DNA of 64,000 nt, taken from NCBI GenBank assembly GCA_022410635.1, contig JAJVDF010000234.1:1693331-1757330 (forward strand), written 5' to 3'. Below, piece by piece: positions 21,561 through 33,930 of the stretch. Under the pieces are notes generated by a model. That model saw nothing but the letters and a program-made list of their open reading frames with translations. It had not been told where the DNA came from and searched no databases. The position numbers were made by a program, and so were the translations under genes. The DNA comes from Tretioscincus oriximinensis (lineage: Eukaryota > Chordata > Lepidosauria > Squamata > Gymnophthalmidae). The number at the start of each line of letters is the position of its first letter. Positions within the stretch are counted from its first letter, which is position 1.

Positions 21561-22571
21561 TTTGCTTCAATATATTTGTTAAATGGGTGGGGAGCTGGAT
21601 GTTGTCTGGAGTTGTCACTTGTCAAATTCTCATTCAGTTTTCTTGGCTCAGTCTGTTATTCCCTTGCTTATTTACATCTGAAGGAAAGAGGCAGGAAAAA
21701 GAATAGGGAAAGATGACATCCCAATAGGATTGTGCAATTTGACTTCCTTTCATTACTGCCAAGCAGATGCCTGGGCTTTTAGAAAGCAGGAAATTTTAAC
21801 ATTTTATTTACTTATTTATTTTTTAAAAAACAGATTATGTTTTATTGATGCTACTTACTGGGAACAGGTGTAGATAAAGATTTTGGTTTTGATTGCAGCT
21901 GAGCTTCAGTTTAAAATCAATAGGATGTCCTTGCATAAAATCTGTCATGGTGCTGGCGTTTTCAGTTTTTCCCCCACTTTCATTTTTGTGGCAATAATGT
22001 TTAAAGTTATTTATTTCCCTGCTCAGAATTACTTTTATGCAAGGCAACATCATAAAATTGCAGACAGTTTAACAAGTCAAAATGAATAAATGAATCCTGA
22101 ACTGACACAAATGGCCAACATTTGTGAAATATTCTACCTTTCAGTTTCTTTCCTCACAACTTAGAGAAAAGTTTAGAAATGATTTAGCAAAACGGTATCA
22201 GTCACTAGGCATATGCTTCATTTTGGATTCTACTGTGTCCATAATACCTCCATGTTCTGCTCTCCAGATGTGACTTGTTTTGATTTACTTTCATAGCATG
22301 TGAAGCTAAGCAATTGAACATGAACTTGGGCAAATTTCAAGAAGCAGTATAGGGCAAAAGGGCCAGATGCACAATGGTCCAATGGGTCATGAAATTTCAT
22401 ACCTGAATAACTGAATAATAGTGCCAACAACATTCTAACCTGATGACCTTTCAGCTAGATGATTTTAGCTAGCTTGTGGAGAGGTTTNGATCTGCTGCTC
22501 ACGTAAGTTTGTTATTTCTATAAGAATGTTCACTTTAATATTTCAAAATAAAATACCATCTGACCCACTTC

Positions 22572-22640
22572 ATTCTGGAATATCTATGCTTTATTCCAAA
22601 ATATCTAACTATAGCAGAATAAATAAGCTACATCTGGATG
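22572..22640 (+). repeat. Unclassified dispersed repeat, copy 2
   Basis: ATTCTGGAATATCTATGCTT TATTCCAAAATATCTAACTA TAGCAGAATAAATAAGCTAC ATCTGGATGCAAC parallels 21466-21560. Related scraps (TTTATTCCAGAATATCAG, CTTTATTCTGGAACAGC) flank the (ATAC)n array near 35.8 and 36.1 kb. Probably an old DNA element. Confidence 0.5.
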
Positions 22641-23534
22641 CAACTGAAGAATATTTTTATTTTGAACTGTGGGGGTTGCATATAAATGTTTCCTGTGGAA
22701 GCATTTGTTGCTTTACTGAAAAATGTGTGTTCTTCTGTAACTGTTCCTTCAACTAGCTGATTGTATCTATTTTTGTGTGTATTGGCCAGCCAGCAATTCA
22801 ATGAGATGCTACAGCAAGGAATGAGAATATTGTCTAACAAGTTTTGAAGAAAAATAGGGGTTTCTTTCTGTCCAGAAACATCTTAAGGTCATGGGCTTTA
22901 TTCCAGGTCTGCACAACTGTTGACATTTTACATAAGCCAGGAGCAATTTGGAAATGCTTTTGTTGCCTAGGAAACATCTCCCATTGGTGCCTATTAGTCT
23001 GTAAAATTTATTCAGGGTACAACTCCAATAATACCAAAAAAGAACCGACCACTTAGTAAATTTAGGATATTCCAAAAAATTCATGAGCTTAATTTTCCAA
23101 TTGAATTGTTTCAAAATTTAAATATAATCCAGTCATTCTGTGGATAAAAGTGTCTTATCCCTGCCTATCCATTCTTCTCATTTTGGAGTTTATACATGGT
23201 AAACCAAGCAGATAAGCTTTCTTCCTATTTTTTTTTTTTACATTTTAACTTTGCATTGAAAGTAATGGGACTTTTAACTATAATAAAATGTCTGTGTGAT
23301 AAACATTTTTTAAAAGTTTGACTTCATATTTACCCTCCCACAGACATTGATGGCAGTGAAATGTGTATTTGGTACAATAATATGCTAAAATATTATTTAG
23401 TTCGTTAGCATCATACTAATAAATCTTAAAAACTGCTTTTAGCTGAATTCTTCTTGGCCATGTCTTTAGCAGAATAAATTTAGAAAGGAAGCAAGTAAAT
23501 AATAGGAAACATTGGTGTAATAAACTGATTCAGG

Positions 23535-26500
23535 AAATATTTGCCAGAGGGAGGGGGGTAGCTATACTTTTAAGTATGTTTTCATATNTTAAAACATACG
23601 AGATAGTGTAAATGTAAATGCAATTGCTGAGGAACAGAATTATTCAGATAATATAGTATCAGAGGGGGAACCCGGATGTAGTATTCAAGTAAAAAGCTCT
23701 AATGAGCAAACTGTAGTTTCTCACAAATTTATGGGGCCTAACTTGCACCAGAGAAGGGCATATAAATGTCTGTATGCAAATGCCAGAAGCCTCCGAGTAA
23801 AAATAGGGGAGTTGGAATGCTTAGTGAATGACAAAAATGTTGATATTATTGGCATAACTGAAACCTGGTGGACAGAAGAAAACCAATGGGATACAGTAAT
23901 CCCAGGTTACAACCTTTACAGAAATGATAGGAAAGAGAGACCTGGTGGTGGTGTAGCCTTATATGTTAAAGAAGAGGTTGAATCCTACGAACCCATCCAC
24001 AGAAGCACTGTNGATAACACTATCAGGTCAAAAAACAAGTGTAACATTGGGAGTATGCTACCAGCCTCCTAAACAAATACCTGAAAGCGACACTCATTTG
24101 GAACATGAAGTCATTGAAGCTTCCAAAAAGGGAAGGGTAGTAATAATGGGAGACTTCAACTATCCAATCATTGATTGGGGAAACTCATGAAAAAGAAATA
24201 GAACAGGTGGTTTTAGAACCAACCAGGGGCAAGGGAATCCTGGATTTGGTCCTAGGTAATGAACAGGACCTGATACAAGATGTAACTGTAAGTGATCCCA
24301 TAGGAAACAGTGACCACAATACAATAACTTTCAACTTGAACAAGGATAGAAAATTGTCGAGCAGTTCTAAGAGAGAAACCTTCAACTTTCACAGAGGAAA
24401 TATTCCCCAAATGAGGAAAATGCTAAAAAAAAAAAAATGAAAGGGAAAGTGAGAAACGTCCAGTCCCTTCAAAAAGCGTGGAAATTGTTTGCAAATACAA
24501 TATTGGAAGCTCAAATAAAATGCATTCCCAAGAGAAGAAAAGATTCTGCCAAGTCCAAGAAGACTCCCGTATGGCTTACCTCTGCAGTAAAGGAAGTAAT
24601 TAAAATGAAGCGAAACTCATTTAAAAAGTGAAAGGCTTATCCTAGTGAGGAGAACAGAAGGGAGCACAAACTGTGGCAAACCAAATGCAAGGTGGGAGTC
24701 AGGGATGCGAAGAAAAACTTTGAGGAGCACGTTGCAAAGATTATTAAAAGAAATAATAAGGACTTTTTCAAATACATCAGAAATAAGAATCATAGCAGGA
24801 AAGCAGTTGGACCACAAGATAGCAATGGACAAAAGGGCATAATCAAGGAGGATGTGGAGATTGCAGAGAGATTAAATGAATTTTTTGCTTCAGTTTTCAC
24901 TGAAGAGGACAGAGGGAATTTACCTGCAACAGATTTAGTTTTCTCAGAAAGAACACCAGAGGAATTAAACTGGATAGAGATAACAAGGGAGGAGGTCCTT
25001 GCTAGCCTTAATAAGCTGAACATTTATAAATCCCCAGGGCCAGACAGCATTCACCCAAGAATTCTTAAAGAACTCAAATGCAAAATTGCTGAACTTCTAA
25101 CCAAAATATTTAATCGTTCCTTAAGATCAGGCATAGTACCAGTAGATTGGAGGGTAGCTAATGTAACACCAATCTTCAAAAAAGGATCCCTGGGTGACCC
25201 CGGAAATTATAGACCCATCAGTTTAACATGAATTCTAGGTAAAGTGTTGTAAACCATAATTAAGGACACAATTACTAAACACATGGAGAAGAACACATTG
25301 CTGAATGAAACTCAGCATGGCTTCTGCAAAGGTAAATCATGCCTTACCAACTTGCAAGAATTCTTTGAGAGTGTTAACAAACATGTAGATAAAGGGGATC
25401 CAGTTGATATTGTCTATCTAGATTTTGAGAAGGCTTTTGATAAAGTCCCCCATCAAAGGCTTCTAAAAAAGCTCCACACTCATGTTATAAGAGGACAGAC
25501 TTTGTCCTGGATTGGAAACTGGCTAAAAAATAGAAAACAGAGGGTAGCATTAAATGGACAGTTCTCTGAGTGGAAAGAGGTAAGAAGTGGGGTACCCCAG
25601 GGTTCTGTACTGGGACCCTTGCTTTTCAATATATTCATAAATGTTCTGGATGCCGAGATGAATAGTGAAGTAGCCAAGTTTGCTGACGACACTAAACTGT
25701 TCAGGGTAGTGAAAACTGATAATGATTGTACAGCACTCCAGAGTGATCTACTGAAATTGGGTGAGTGGGCATCAAAGTGGCAAATGCACTTCAATTTAAG
25801 CAAGAAAAGGATCTTGGGGTATTGGTGGACAATACAATGAAAATGTCAACCCAGTGTGCAGCATCAGCAAAAAAGGCAAATTCCATGTTGGGGATAATTA
25901 GGAAAGGAATNAAAAACAAGTCAGCAAATATTGTTTTGCCTCTTTATAAATCTGTGGTGAGGCCACATTTGGAATACTGTGTTCAATTCTAGTCACCACA
26001 TCTCAAGAGAGATATTTTGGAACTGAGGAAGGTGCAGAAAATGGCAACAAAATGATCAAGGGTCTGGAGCACCTCCCTTATGAAGTCATGCTTTAACGTC
26101 TGGGCCTCTTCAGCCTCGAAAGGCGATGTTTGAGAGGTGATCTGATTGAAGTGTACAAAATCATGCATGGGATGGACAGAGTGAATAGAGAAAAAATGTT
26201 TTCTCTATTACATAACTCAAGGACCAGAGGGCACTCCTTAAAACTGTTGGGTAGAAAAGTGGGAACAGACAAAGAAAAGTATTTTTTCACCCAGAGGGTC
26301 ATCAGCCTGTGGAATTTACTTCCTGAAGAGGTAGTGGTAGCTAAGAGCTTGGATAGTTTCAAGGCAGGACTGGACAGGTTGATGGACACCAAGGGTATAA
26401 ATGGATACTAGGATGGATGTCTGGATGTTGCCTCCGGGATGGAGCAACAGGCAGGACTCCTGAGATACCATTTGCTGGGAGTAATGAACAGGTGCATATT

Positions 26501-26606
26501 TTGCTTTCCTCTGTTCGGACTGGTGGGTCTCTGTGTGACACAGAATGCTGGACTTGATGGGCTGGGGCCTTATCCAGTATGGCTTTTCTTATGTTCTTAT
26601 GTTCTT
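23535..26606 (+). mobile_element. CR1 LINE, longest copy, with endonuclease and reverse transcriptase
   Basis: About 3.07 kb. The recognisable start is around GGGGGGTAGCTATACTTTTA (a VAI-type N-terminal coding stretch), and the end is GGCTTTTCTTATGTTCTTAT GTTCT. It is an element that makes and inserts its own cDNA: an AP-type endonuclease nicks DNA and the reverse transcriptase primes from the nick. Neither the upstream first ORF nor a 5' UTR is visible, so it is 5'-truncated. The frames are broken by a run of 13 A's near 24425, several other shifts, an in-frame TGA at about 25228 and an 82 bp deletion at about 25800. It therefore cannot encode a working protein. Confidence 0.93.
23611..26411 (+). 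pseudogene. CR1 ORF2 remnant: endonuclease plus reverse transcriptase
   Basis: Domains in order. Endonuclease: LYANARSLRVKIGELE, DIIGITETWW (catalytic Glu), GGGVALYVKEEVE, VVIMGDFNYPIIDWG, DPIGNSDHNTITFN (SDH catalytic His), spread over 23750-24330. Linker: KKTPVWLTSAVKEVIK near 24560. RT: IYKSPGPDSIHPRILKEL near 25025, NYRPISLT at 25208-25231, then after a stop ETQHGFCKGKSCLTNLQEF, YLDFEKAFDKVPHQRLLKKL, SGVPQGSVLGPLLFN and AKFADDTKLF near 25675. The C-terminal PLYKSVVRPHLEYCVQF and RGDLIEVYKIMHGMDRVN follow in other frames. All catalytic motifs are still legible, so decay is recent relative to the other fragments, but at least five frame changes are needed to follow it. Confidence 0.92.
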
Positions 26607-27166
26607 TGTATGATTCACCCTGCAAATAAAGAGCAGAATATAAAGCCTTTGAAAAATGTAACTAACTAACCAACTGACTAACTCAATTAAGGAAACTTCT
26701 TTTGATCAGTGTGGAATTCTGGAAAAGGCACATCCAGGCACAGTTCCATATAAGAGGAAGCTTTAAGTGGAAATAATTATCATTGATTGTTTGGGTGTCA
26801 TATGTAATTGGTACGCTGGTCAGATTAATGGTGGCATATTGATAGAAAGTTGGAGAGAGATGACCTAATGAATGACTGTGAAAAAAATGCAAGAGGGTTT
26901 TTTTTACTGAATGTAGCAAACAGGTAAACAAAAGAATTGCATCATGAGGATAATAGAGAAATAAGTTAAACATTTAAACACATCAATTCAAATATAACTA
27001 ACTTAATGTATCATTCACTACATTTCTACTGGAGTGAAAATCCACATCAACGTTTGTTCAAAACCACTGAATGAGAAAGCATTTTTCTGATAAACTTCTA
27101 TCCTTCTTAGCAATTAGTATCTCAATGGAAGGCTCTCATATTTATAAAAACAAACCCATTGGAAGG
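26607..27166. other. Unassigned sequence
   Basis: Nothing recognised between the CR1 tail and the minus-strand SINE. Confidence 0.35.
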
Positions 27167-27390
27167 AGAAGGAAAAGTACTGGGTTTTTTTACCCAGCTT
27201 TTCTCACCCAAAGGCACTCAAAGTGGCTTACAAGTTATCTAACTGCAATTACTTGCTTTAGAACAGCTGAGTTGGCTGAAGCTAAGGCCAGTAGAGAATT
27301 TTCATTTTTCTCCATGCTGACACAGGGCTTCAAGAATGGATCTCCCTGTTGAAAAACAATTTCTTAATCACTGTACCACTGTACCTCCCT
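27167..27390 (-). mobile_element. tRNA-derived SINE, degraded, minus strand
   Basis: The left end GTACTGGGTTTTTTTACCCA GCTTTTCTCACC and GGCACTCAAAGTGGCTTACA are the inverted SINE 3' domain. GAGTTGGCTGAAGCTAAGGC CAG is the inverted middle, and GACACAGGGCTTCAAGAATG GATCTCCCTG is the inverted box B region. The 5' end is near GTACCACTGTACC. It is more diverged than the 3949 and 57872 copies. Confidence 0.65.
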
Positions 27391-27486
27391 AACCTTTTTA
27401 TCACCATACCTCACATGGAGTCATCCATTCCATTTGTGCTTGAAGATGGTTGGTGAAGTGCTTGGAGAAAGGAGTTCATATGTTAA

Positions 27487-27525
27487 AGAACATGAGAAGA
27501 GCCATGCTAGACTGCTACAGTGCTA
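27487..27525 (-). mobile_element. Very short CR1 3' terminus
   Basis: GTTAAAGAACATGAGAAGAG CCATGCTAGACT is the inverse of the last ~35 bp of the TTCTTATG-tailed CR1. Only the extreme 3' end was copied, which is an extreme 5' truncation. Confidence 0.6.
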
Positions 27526-28999
27526 TACCAAAGTGTCATTGAAATTCAAAATCAAATCTATGTGAGGTATTTTTTTCCCTTCAACCCCAATTAGCTTTGA
27601 AGCTGCATCTCATCTCAAAACACAACAGCAAAATTTTCTCTCCCTCTTGTAATTCCATATCAGTGCTGAGCAATAATGATGTGGAATAATGGCCCCAGTA
27701 ATATAGTGCAGCAAAATAGGTACAGAAAGGGCTTGCGCATATTTCAGAAGTAGCTTAAAACACTTGTTTACATTCTACATTGGAAGAAAAATGGAATAAA
27801 GGTACTTAAAACGCTTCCCTTTGTAACAGAAGCTGCATCCAGAGAAGGTCAATAATCTGCTTGCAGGTTGAATTTGTATTGCATTTGTCTCACTAGATTT
27901 TTATACATATATATAAATCAACAGCAATTGAAATTTTAAAGCTGATTAACTGGAACATCAGTCTATCAGGAAAAAAACAGCTGTCAAAGCACTATATATA
28001 TAGCTATTGCAAGAGGGCTGTGAGGTGTGGGTTGTTTTGGCAAGAAACTGTGAGGTATTTTTGCTGTTGCTAACTTGAAAAGAGACAAGCCAATCAATGA
28101 TCACTTGAATGACTGACATCCACCCTTACAAGAGGGCTGGATGAGAGGGAAAGGGATCTGATAGTGAAAGCAAAATCTTCTTCCTCTTGACAACTGTCAA
28201 CAAAGTGGTTGACAAGACAGTGTGACCTGCTCAGAAACTCCTGCTTGTCCAGAGCTGATAGAATGGTGAACTTGGAAACATTGTAAAAGTATGAGCAAGA
28301 CAAATTAATACCACAGATTACTAGAAAATCATGGAATAAACAGGAATGCAATAAGTGTCTGTCCCAAGACACTGAAGTGGTTTCTGTAACGTGTACGCCA
28401 TGTGCCACATCAAAGTTGGCATGCAATGTGGGAAGGACCACTTTACAATGCCCAATGCATTCAAGTCCTCAGCCAGGTTTTGGCATTGCTGGGAAGGACA
28501 AGAGTAGGCAGAGCCAGTTTCAGCATCCTCTTAATGCCCCCATCATACCCCCTCAGCACCAACTCTAAGGAGTTCTTGCCATGTTTGCCCCTCTGCTTAG
28601 TCCTCAGCTGAAATATAAATTCAGAATGAGGACCTTGGCAGAAAAGGCCAAGAAGGAAATTAAATTATGACAGCACACTTCCACTAATAATTCTGGTCAT
28701 GCATGCGGCCCATCTTCCTACAGAAACTCAAGAATAATTCTATTAGTTTTTTCATTTGATATGTTTGCTGCTACAGGAAACTATTTTATTTGCAAAATCT
28801 CCCCCTTAGCGTTGGGACAAAATTGTGACTTTAGAAAAGCTAGTCTGTCTTAATGTTTATTCTAGCTAGTCTTAGCTAATACAGTTGGCCTTTAAGTTTG
28901 ACTTTAAGTTTGCTTAAATTAGTGTAGGATGCTCATTGTTTACTTTAGTTAATTAGCTAGCATCATGGTTTTCCTGAACTGATTAAGACACAGTTAATC
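27526..28999. other. Unassigned AT-rich sequence
   Basis: No gene recognised. Open frames here have no supporting domain. Confidence 0.35.
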
Positions 29000-29640
29000 A
29001 GTGATATGTTCTTCAATACACATCTTTGAGAAGGAGTCATTGGATTGTCTGCACATCGGAACCCACGTGCTGATTCATCACCTATTTATGATGTTCGTAG
29101 CAACCTAAGGAGCAGAACAAAGGACCACACCTTCAAAGCATGCTTTCTCCACTCCTCCCATCAGAAAGAGGGGGATGCTTGTAACCACCACTTTTTGTAA
29201 GGGGATAAAAACTGTAATCCACGATGGAGAAAGAGGAGGACGGAGCTAAGTAATCAGGGCTCTTAAGTTTGTACCTGCATAAATTAACTTATGCATGATA
29301 ATAAATGCTCAGAGACACGGTCTCACCTCAATGTAAGAGAGAAGCGTTGTTACTGCCTGCTTAAAATGCAACTTGCTTTATGCCTCTTTATTTTCTGCTT
29401 AAAGGGACTTAGCTTTCTTCTCCTTGGTAAGTGCACATGCCAAGGGGAAAAACTAGTCTCTAAGATCTAGAGCATTTAATATAGGCCACTTCTGTGTGAG
29501 GTGGTCCAGGAAAGGCTGGAGAAACGAGATAGCCTTTCTTCCACGAATTTTCCTATATTTCTCCAAGATTCACTGACGAGTGTATCTTCACTGCATGCAG
29601 CGTCCGTTACAACAAACAATGGCAACCACAATAAGCGTTC
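29000..29640 (+). mobile_element. Possible old retroviral-type LTR
   Basis: A GC-richer block contains a TATA-like GGGGATAAAAACTG near 29199 and, about 100 bp later, a polyadenylation-like AATAAATGCTCAG near 29300. A long U5-like stretch follows to GTCCGTTACAACA near 29616. The spacing suits U3-R-U5 of an LTR. No paired LTR, gag/pol sequence or target duplication was found and the left boundary is unclear, so this is a tentative reading. Confidence 0.35.
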
Positions 29641-31789
29641 CTGCACCTCCTATTTGGAGGCAGGAGACTGTACTTAACAAAATATGTTATTGGTTCTGAA
29701 TATTATTTCTAGGTTTTTTTCTTTTCTTTTTTTCTGCTAGCATTTTAGTCAGCTACTTTTTGAGCAATTTCTGGATTATTTTTAATGCATTTTGTTCTGC
29801 AGTATGTATGCTTATTACCTTACTTTTCTATTTGTTTCTTACAAGCATATCTTGCTATTTTACATTGTGAAGAACTTTGAAAAAATGATATATGAACGTT
29901 TTGAAAGATAAAAATGTTTTGCATCACAATAGATCTTTTCAACAGCATAATAATGCACCTGCTATCCCAACAAACTCTTCTCGTGAGCTGTTGGATTATA
30001 GTGCCTTTCAGAGATGTGAATGAACATGAAAATATATGTTTGTCAAGAATATGAACTAACATAAGTGCCCATTGTTCATCAAATAGTCTAGAATTGGTCA
30101 GGCCACTATGCAAACAAACAGCCAGCCCAGCCTATGAACAGTATGGACCCCTCAATAGTATAGCAGCGTAGCCATCTTCTCTTGACATGACTGATAATAT
30201 CCCTGAATTGCATCTTTTTCAATAGTACCCTGTGACCCCCATTCTCCCATAGATGGTGCTTCACCACTTCCCAGTTATGTCTACAGAAGAAGTACTTGAA
30301 CAAGCACAGGGGTCCATGTTTATTAAAACTGCAGCTGCCAGTAGATTTATTTTATGAACCAACTAGCTTTTCTGAGTTGGATGTATCATTTGCATGCTCC
30401 TTCATATCCATACTATTAATAAGAAAGGTTAGCAGTGCATTCCTTTCACTTAACAGCTTTTTGTAATCCCAAGTATTTTTATTCCCCCATCAGTAAACAT
30501 GTTCTATAAACAGTCTTTATTTGTGTTCTGGAATTATGCAAACTTTAAACAGAGTATATCTGCCATGCAGTAGTGATTGACAAATGGCAACATAATTTGT
30601 TCTCTATAATCCTTTCACATGAAATTTCTTTGAAGTCCAACCAATACTTCTTATAATTTAGAAATTGCAAATTTTACTCTCATCTGTACAGAATTAGCAC
30701 CTTATTTATTCATGTTCAATTTCATTTTCTCCCTGTCCTGAATTTTACTCCCCACAAATTGTCCACTCATCTGTAACGCCTTATGTGCTATTGCTGGAAA
30801 GATGATTCCTACTAAAATTTATTTTTATATTAAATCCTGATTAATTTTCCTCCTTCTTTTAAATCCAGTCTCAGTGGTGAAAACATATGGCTTGACACTA
30901 ATAGAGATTTATTCCCAAAGAGCTGGCTATAGCTCTTGTTGTCAACCCTTCTCTGTTCATTACATTTTATCTTCTCCAGCATTTCTCTTACTCTCTTATT
31001 AGTGTTGCTTTTAATGAGCTGAAATTAAGAAAGCAGGTACAGATTCTTCAATCTTTCACCAATGAAGTAGCAAAGGAATGTAGAGCAAAAACCGGAAACA
31101 CAATATTCTGGTTTTTGAAACTTTCTTCATGGGCTCTTAAGGACCCATGTAAACCCACCATATCTGCATATTAATGTGGATTACAGAAGCCCTGCCATCT
31201 GTATGGCTCTATCTGCATAAAACAGATTAATCAGGCCTAGTGGTATGCCTGGCCATAGATCCAGAACACGGGAGGTGTGCAGACAACATGCCTTCTACGT
31301 TCAGGAGTAGCAGGTTTGGATTTTACCAGTGTGACATAGAGCACAGTCAAAATCTACCCACCCAAGTCCCATCAAAGACTTGGAGCTGCAGCTCCAAAGC
31401 TCACTTGAGCTTTGCAGCTGAATTGCATTCCATGGTCCAATATGGATTAGCACTGTCAGTGCAGGACCTCTTGGGATTAGTATATCAAGTGGATGACATG
31501 TTTCCTGGAGGTTTGGGAGGCTTCCTGTATTTTGATTTTGAGATTCATTTTTAAAACAGTCTCCTTTGCTGTTTGGGTCTAATTAAAATTATATGGCCAT
31601 ATTCTAAAGCCCTTTATGTTTTTACCATGCTAAATTTGTAATAGCAAATTCAGATTTGCTTGATTCAGATTAGCTGTATTAACTGTATTACATAGGTTGG
31701 GGAACATTTGAACTGAGATGACGCGTCCTGCTATGTAGATTTGAAACATGCCCCTTGCTTCTATTTAATGTTCTATTAAATGTTATGAG
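29641..31789. other. Unassigned AT-rich sequence
   Basis: No gene or recognised repeat. A 104-codon frame at 31240-31554 (+) shows no family resemblance that I can name. Confidence 0.35.
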
Positions 31790-31872
31790 TATGAGTTCTA
31801 TTTAATGTTAACTGCTCTGCGACCTTTGGGTATAGGGCACTATAAAATGTAAAATAAATAAATAAATAAATG
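31790..31872 (+). mobile_element. L2-type LINE 3' end, worn
   Basis: TGCGACCTTTGGGTATAGGG CACTATAAAATG followed by (TAAA)n matches the L2 terminus at 20263-20335 with several substitutions. Confidence 0.65.
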
Positions 31873-33789
31873 CAGAACATATAGTTCTGGTACAGATACG
31901 ATTCGACCAGCATAGTCTAAATGTTCTGACTCACCGTTCATACCGAATTCAGACTAAAAAAAAGTTTAAAACATGTTTTTTGTACCATGTACTAAACTTA
32001 TATAGATGTCTAATATGAAGAAAACCAGATCTTTGAAAATGGTAGAAATAGAAGCAAATATATAGCATAAATAGTTCCACTTAATCAGCCCATACAATAA
32101 TGTTTCTTCTCTCATTAATTACTTATCTAGAAGATGGCCAGTTTATGTACCTGTATTTTTCTCCTGGATTCTAAAATAGAGATGTTTATTTTGTATTCAT
32201 TTTGCTAGTCTGGTAATACTATCAGTATGGGAATAATTTATATTTTGCTATAACTGCACTAAAAATTCACAGTGAGGCCTCAAAAATAAAATAATCTGAT
32301 TTCACTAACTGCCCAAGGGACTCTTTTGTAATAGAAGTCTTTGCACCTTGACACAATTTCCATTGGGTTTTATTTAGTGAGGTTTCTATAATGAAGTATT
32401 GCTGACTACAGAGTACAATCTCTGGGTCAAGGTTGAGGCTAATGGAAAGGTGCTAATGTGGTACATGTGTGCCCAGTGGGTACTTGAATAAAAATAGGAC
32501 TTAATTTTTCAGTACTAAAGTTTCTATAGTGAGCTTTTAAATGATTTATACATACATTCATATATTTGAAGTCTGTGGTGTGCAAAATATTTATTAATGC
32601 GAATGCATTTGTTATGCTTCTCTGTGAAGACTTGGAGGGTGACACAAAACAACAAAGTAAGGAGGCGAGAGAGAGAAGGAAGAAACAAAGATCATTCCAA
32701 GTTAAAAAATAAATAAAGCTGTCAAAGCAAGAAGGCTAAATCATCACAGACATATTGGCACAATCAAACTAATTAACTGGCATATTTCTGGCACTGCCAG
32801 GAGCTTGCTTTTGGCTGCTTCTGCAGCTGGTACCTGGCTGCTGCTGTTTCCCCAGCATGCAGGAAGCCCAGGCAGAGAAGCAGCATAATGGCGGCAGCCA
32901 AGGGGTGGGTTTTTTCTTCCCCTCAATACGGAGCTCCCTTCCTAGCTCTTGGCACTTGCCAGTGAGCCAAAGTGATACCCACTTTCCCTCCCTCATTTAT
33001 TGTCATGGCAGGGGACCCATGTGCATGATCAAAAAGGGATAATTGCCAGCCCATTGATGGCAGACATTTCATAACTATCCTCTTTTATGAGGGACCCCCT
33101 TCAGGAGTTCAGGGGTGCAGAACCTGCCCTTGGGGACGGATTGGAAGCCGAACGCACTTACAATCATCAGGGAAGGGAAGTCATTAATCGTTTTTTCCGT
33201 TGTGTGCGCATGGAAGAAACTTGGCTAGTCTGCCAGCAATCACCCTATAAAATGGGATGCACTATTGCTTTGGAAATGCCAGCTGTTTATCAGTATGGTA
33301 GGGAGATTTCCTTGGATGGCTGCAGAGATGTCACTGATTGTCTTTCACTTGTACATTTCACTTTAGGAGGAAAAGTCTTCTAGGAAAAAATTTAAAGCAG
33401 GGAAGAAAAATGTCAGTGCCTCTAATATATACTTAAAAACAAGTGATTGCTGGGGATTCCCTGACTATTGTTCAGGTAGATTAAATTCCATGTTCCATTA
33501 ATCACAGTGTATTTTTGTGGTGCACTAGAAGTAACATCATTTTTTATGATTCCCGGAAATGGGGGTACTTCTGGTCATCCAATATAAATCCACCCATCCA
33601 ATAAAAAGTCACCAGTGGTGATTCCAGAAGCTGAGGGATTTTGTGCTTGACCTGTCCAAAATGAACAGAACATGGCAGAGGCTGCCACATTCCACTGTAG
33701 TCCTGGCTTGGACTGCACCAAGACTGGCATTCAAAGAATATTGCATGGGAATTGTAGCAGCATTGCCCCTACAAGCACACACCATTGTC
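31873..33789. other. Unassigned sequence
   Basis: Mostly AT-rich, with a GC-richer patch at about 32780-32960 around a CAGCTGGTACC/CTGCTGCTG stretch. No exon or domain recognised, including the 98-codon frame at 33087-33383. Confidence 0.35.
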
Positions 33790-33930
33790 TCAGAGTTTAG
33801 GACCACAAAGCAGCCTACATAACCTTCTGTTCTTCTCTTCACAAGTATGTTGTGAAGTAGGTGAAGTTGATAAAGAACTGTGACTAGGTCAAGGCCATCC
33901 AGCTGTCCTCATGTAGTAGTGCTTGGGTTG
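33790..33930 (-). mobile_element. MIR-like SINE fragment
   Basis: AAGAACTGTGACTAGGTCAA GGCCATCCAGCTGTCCTCAT GTAG is the inverted core that MIR-type tRNA SINEs carry (the sense form reads CTTGAGCAAGTCAC, as at 59680). CTTCTCTTCACAAGTATGTT G inversely resembles the CAAGGTGTCTGTTGTGAAGA stretch of the 59625 SINE. Confidence 0.45.

Larger units (their letters stand above)
21081..23534. other. Unassigned AT-rich sequence with two copies of an unclassified repeat
   Basis: No gene recognised. The repeats at 21466-21560 and 22572-22640 are listed separately. Confidence 0.35.
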
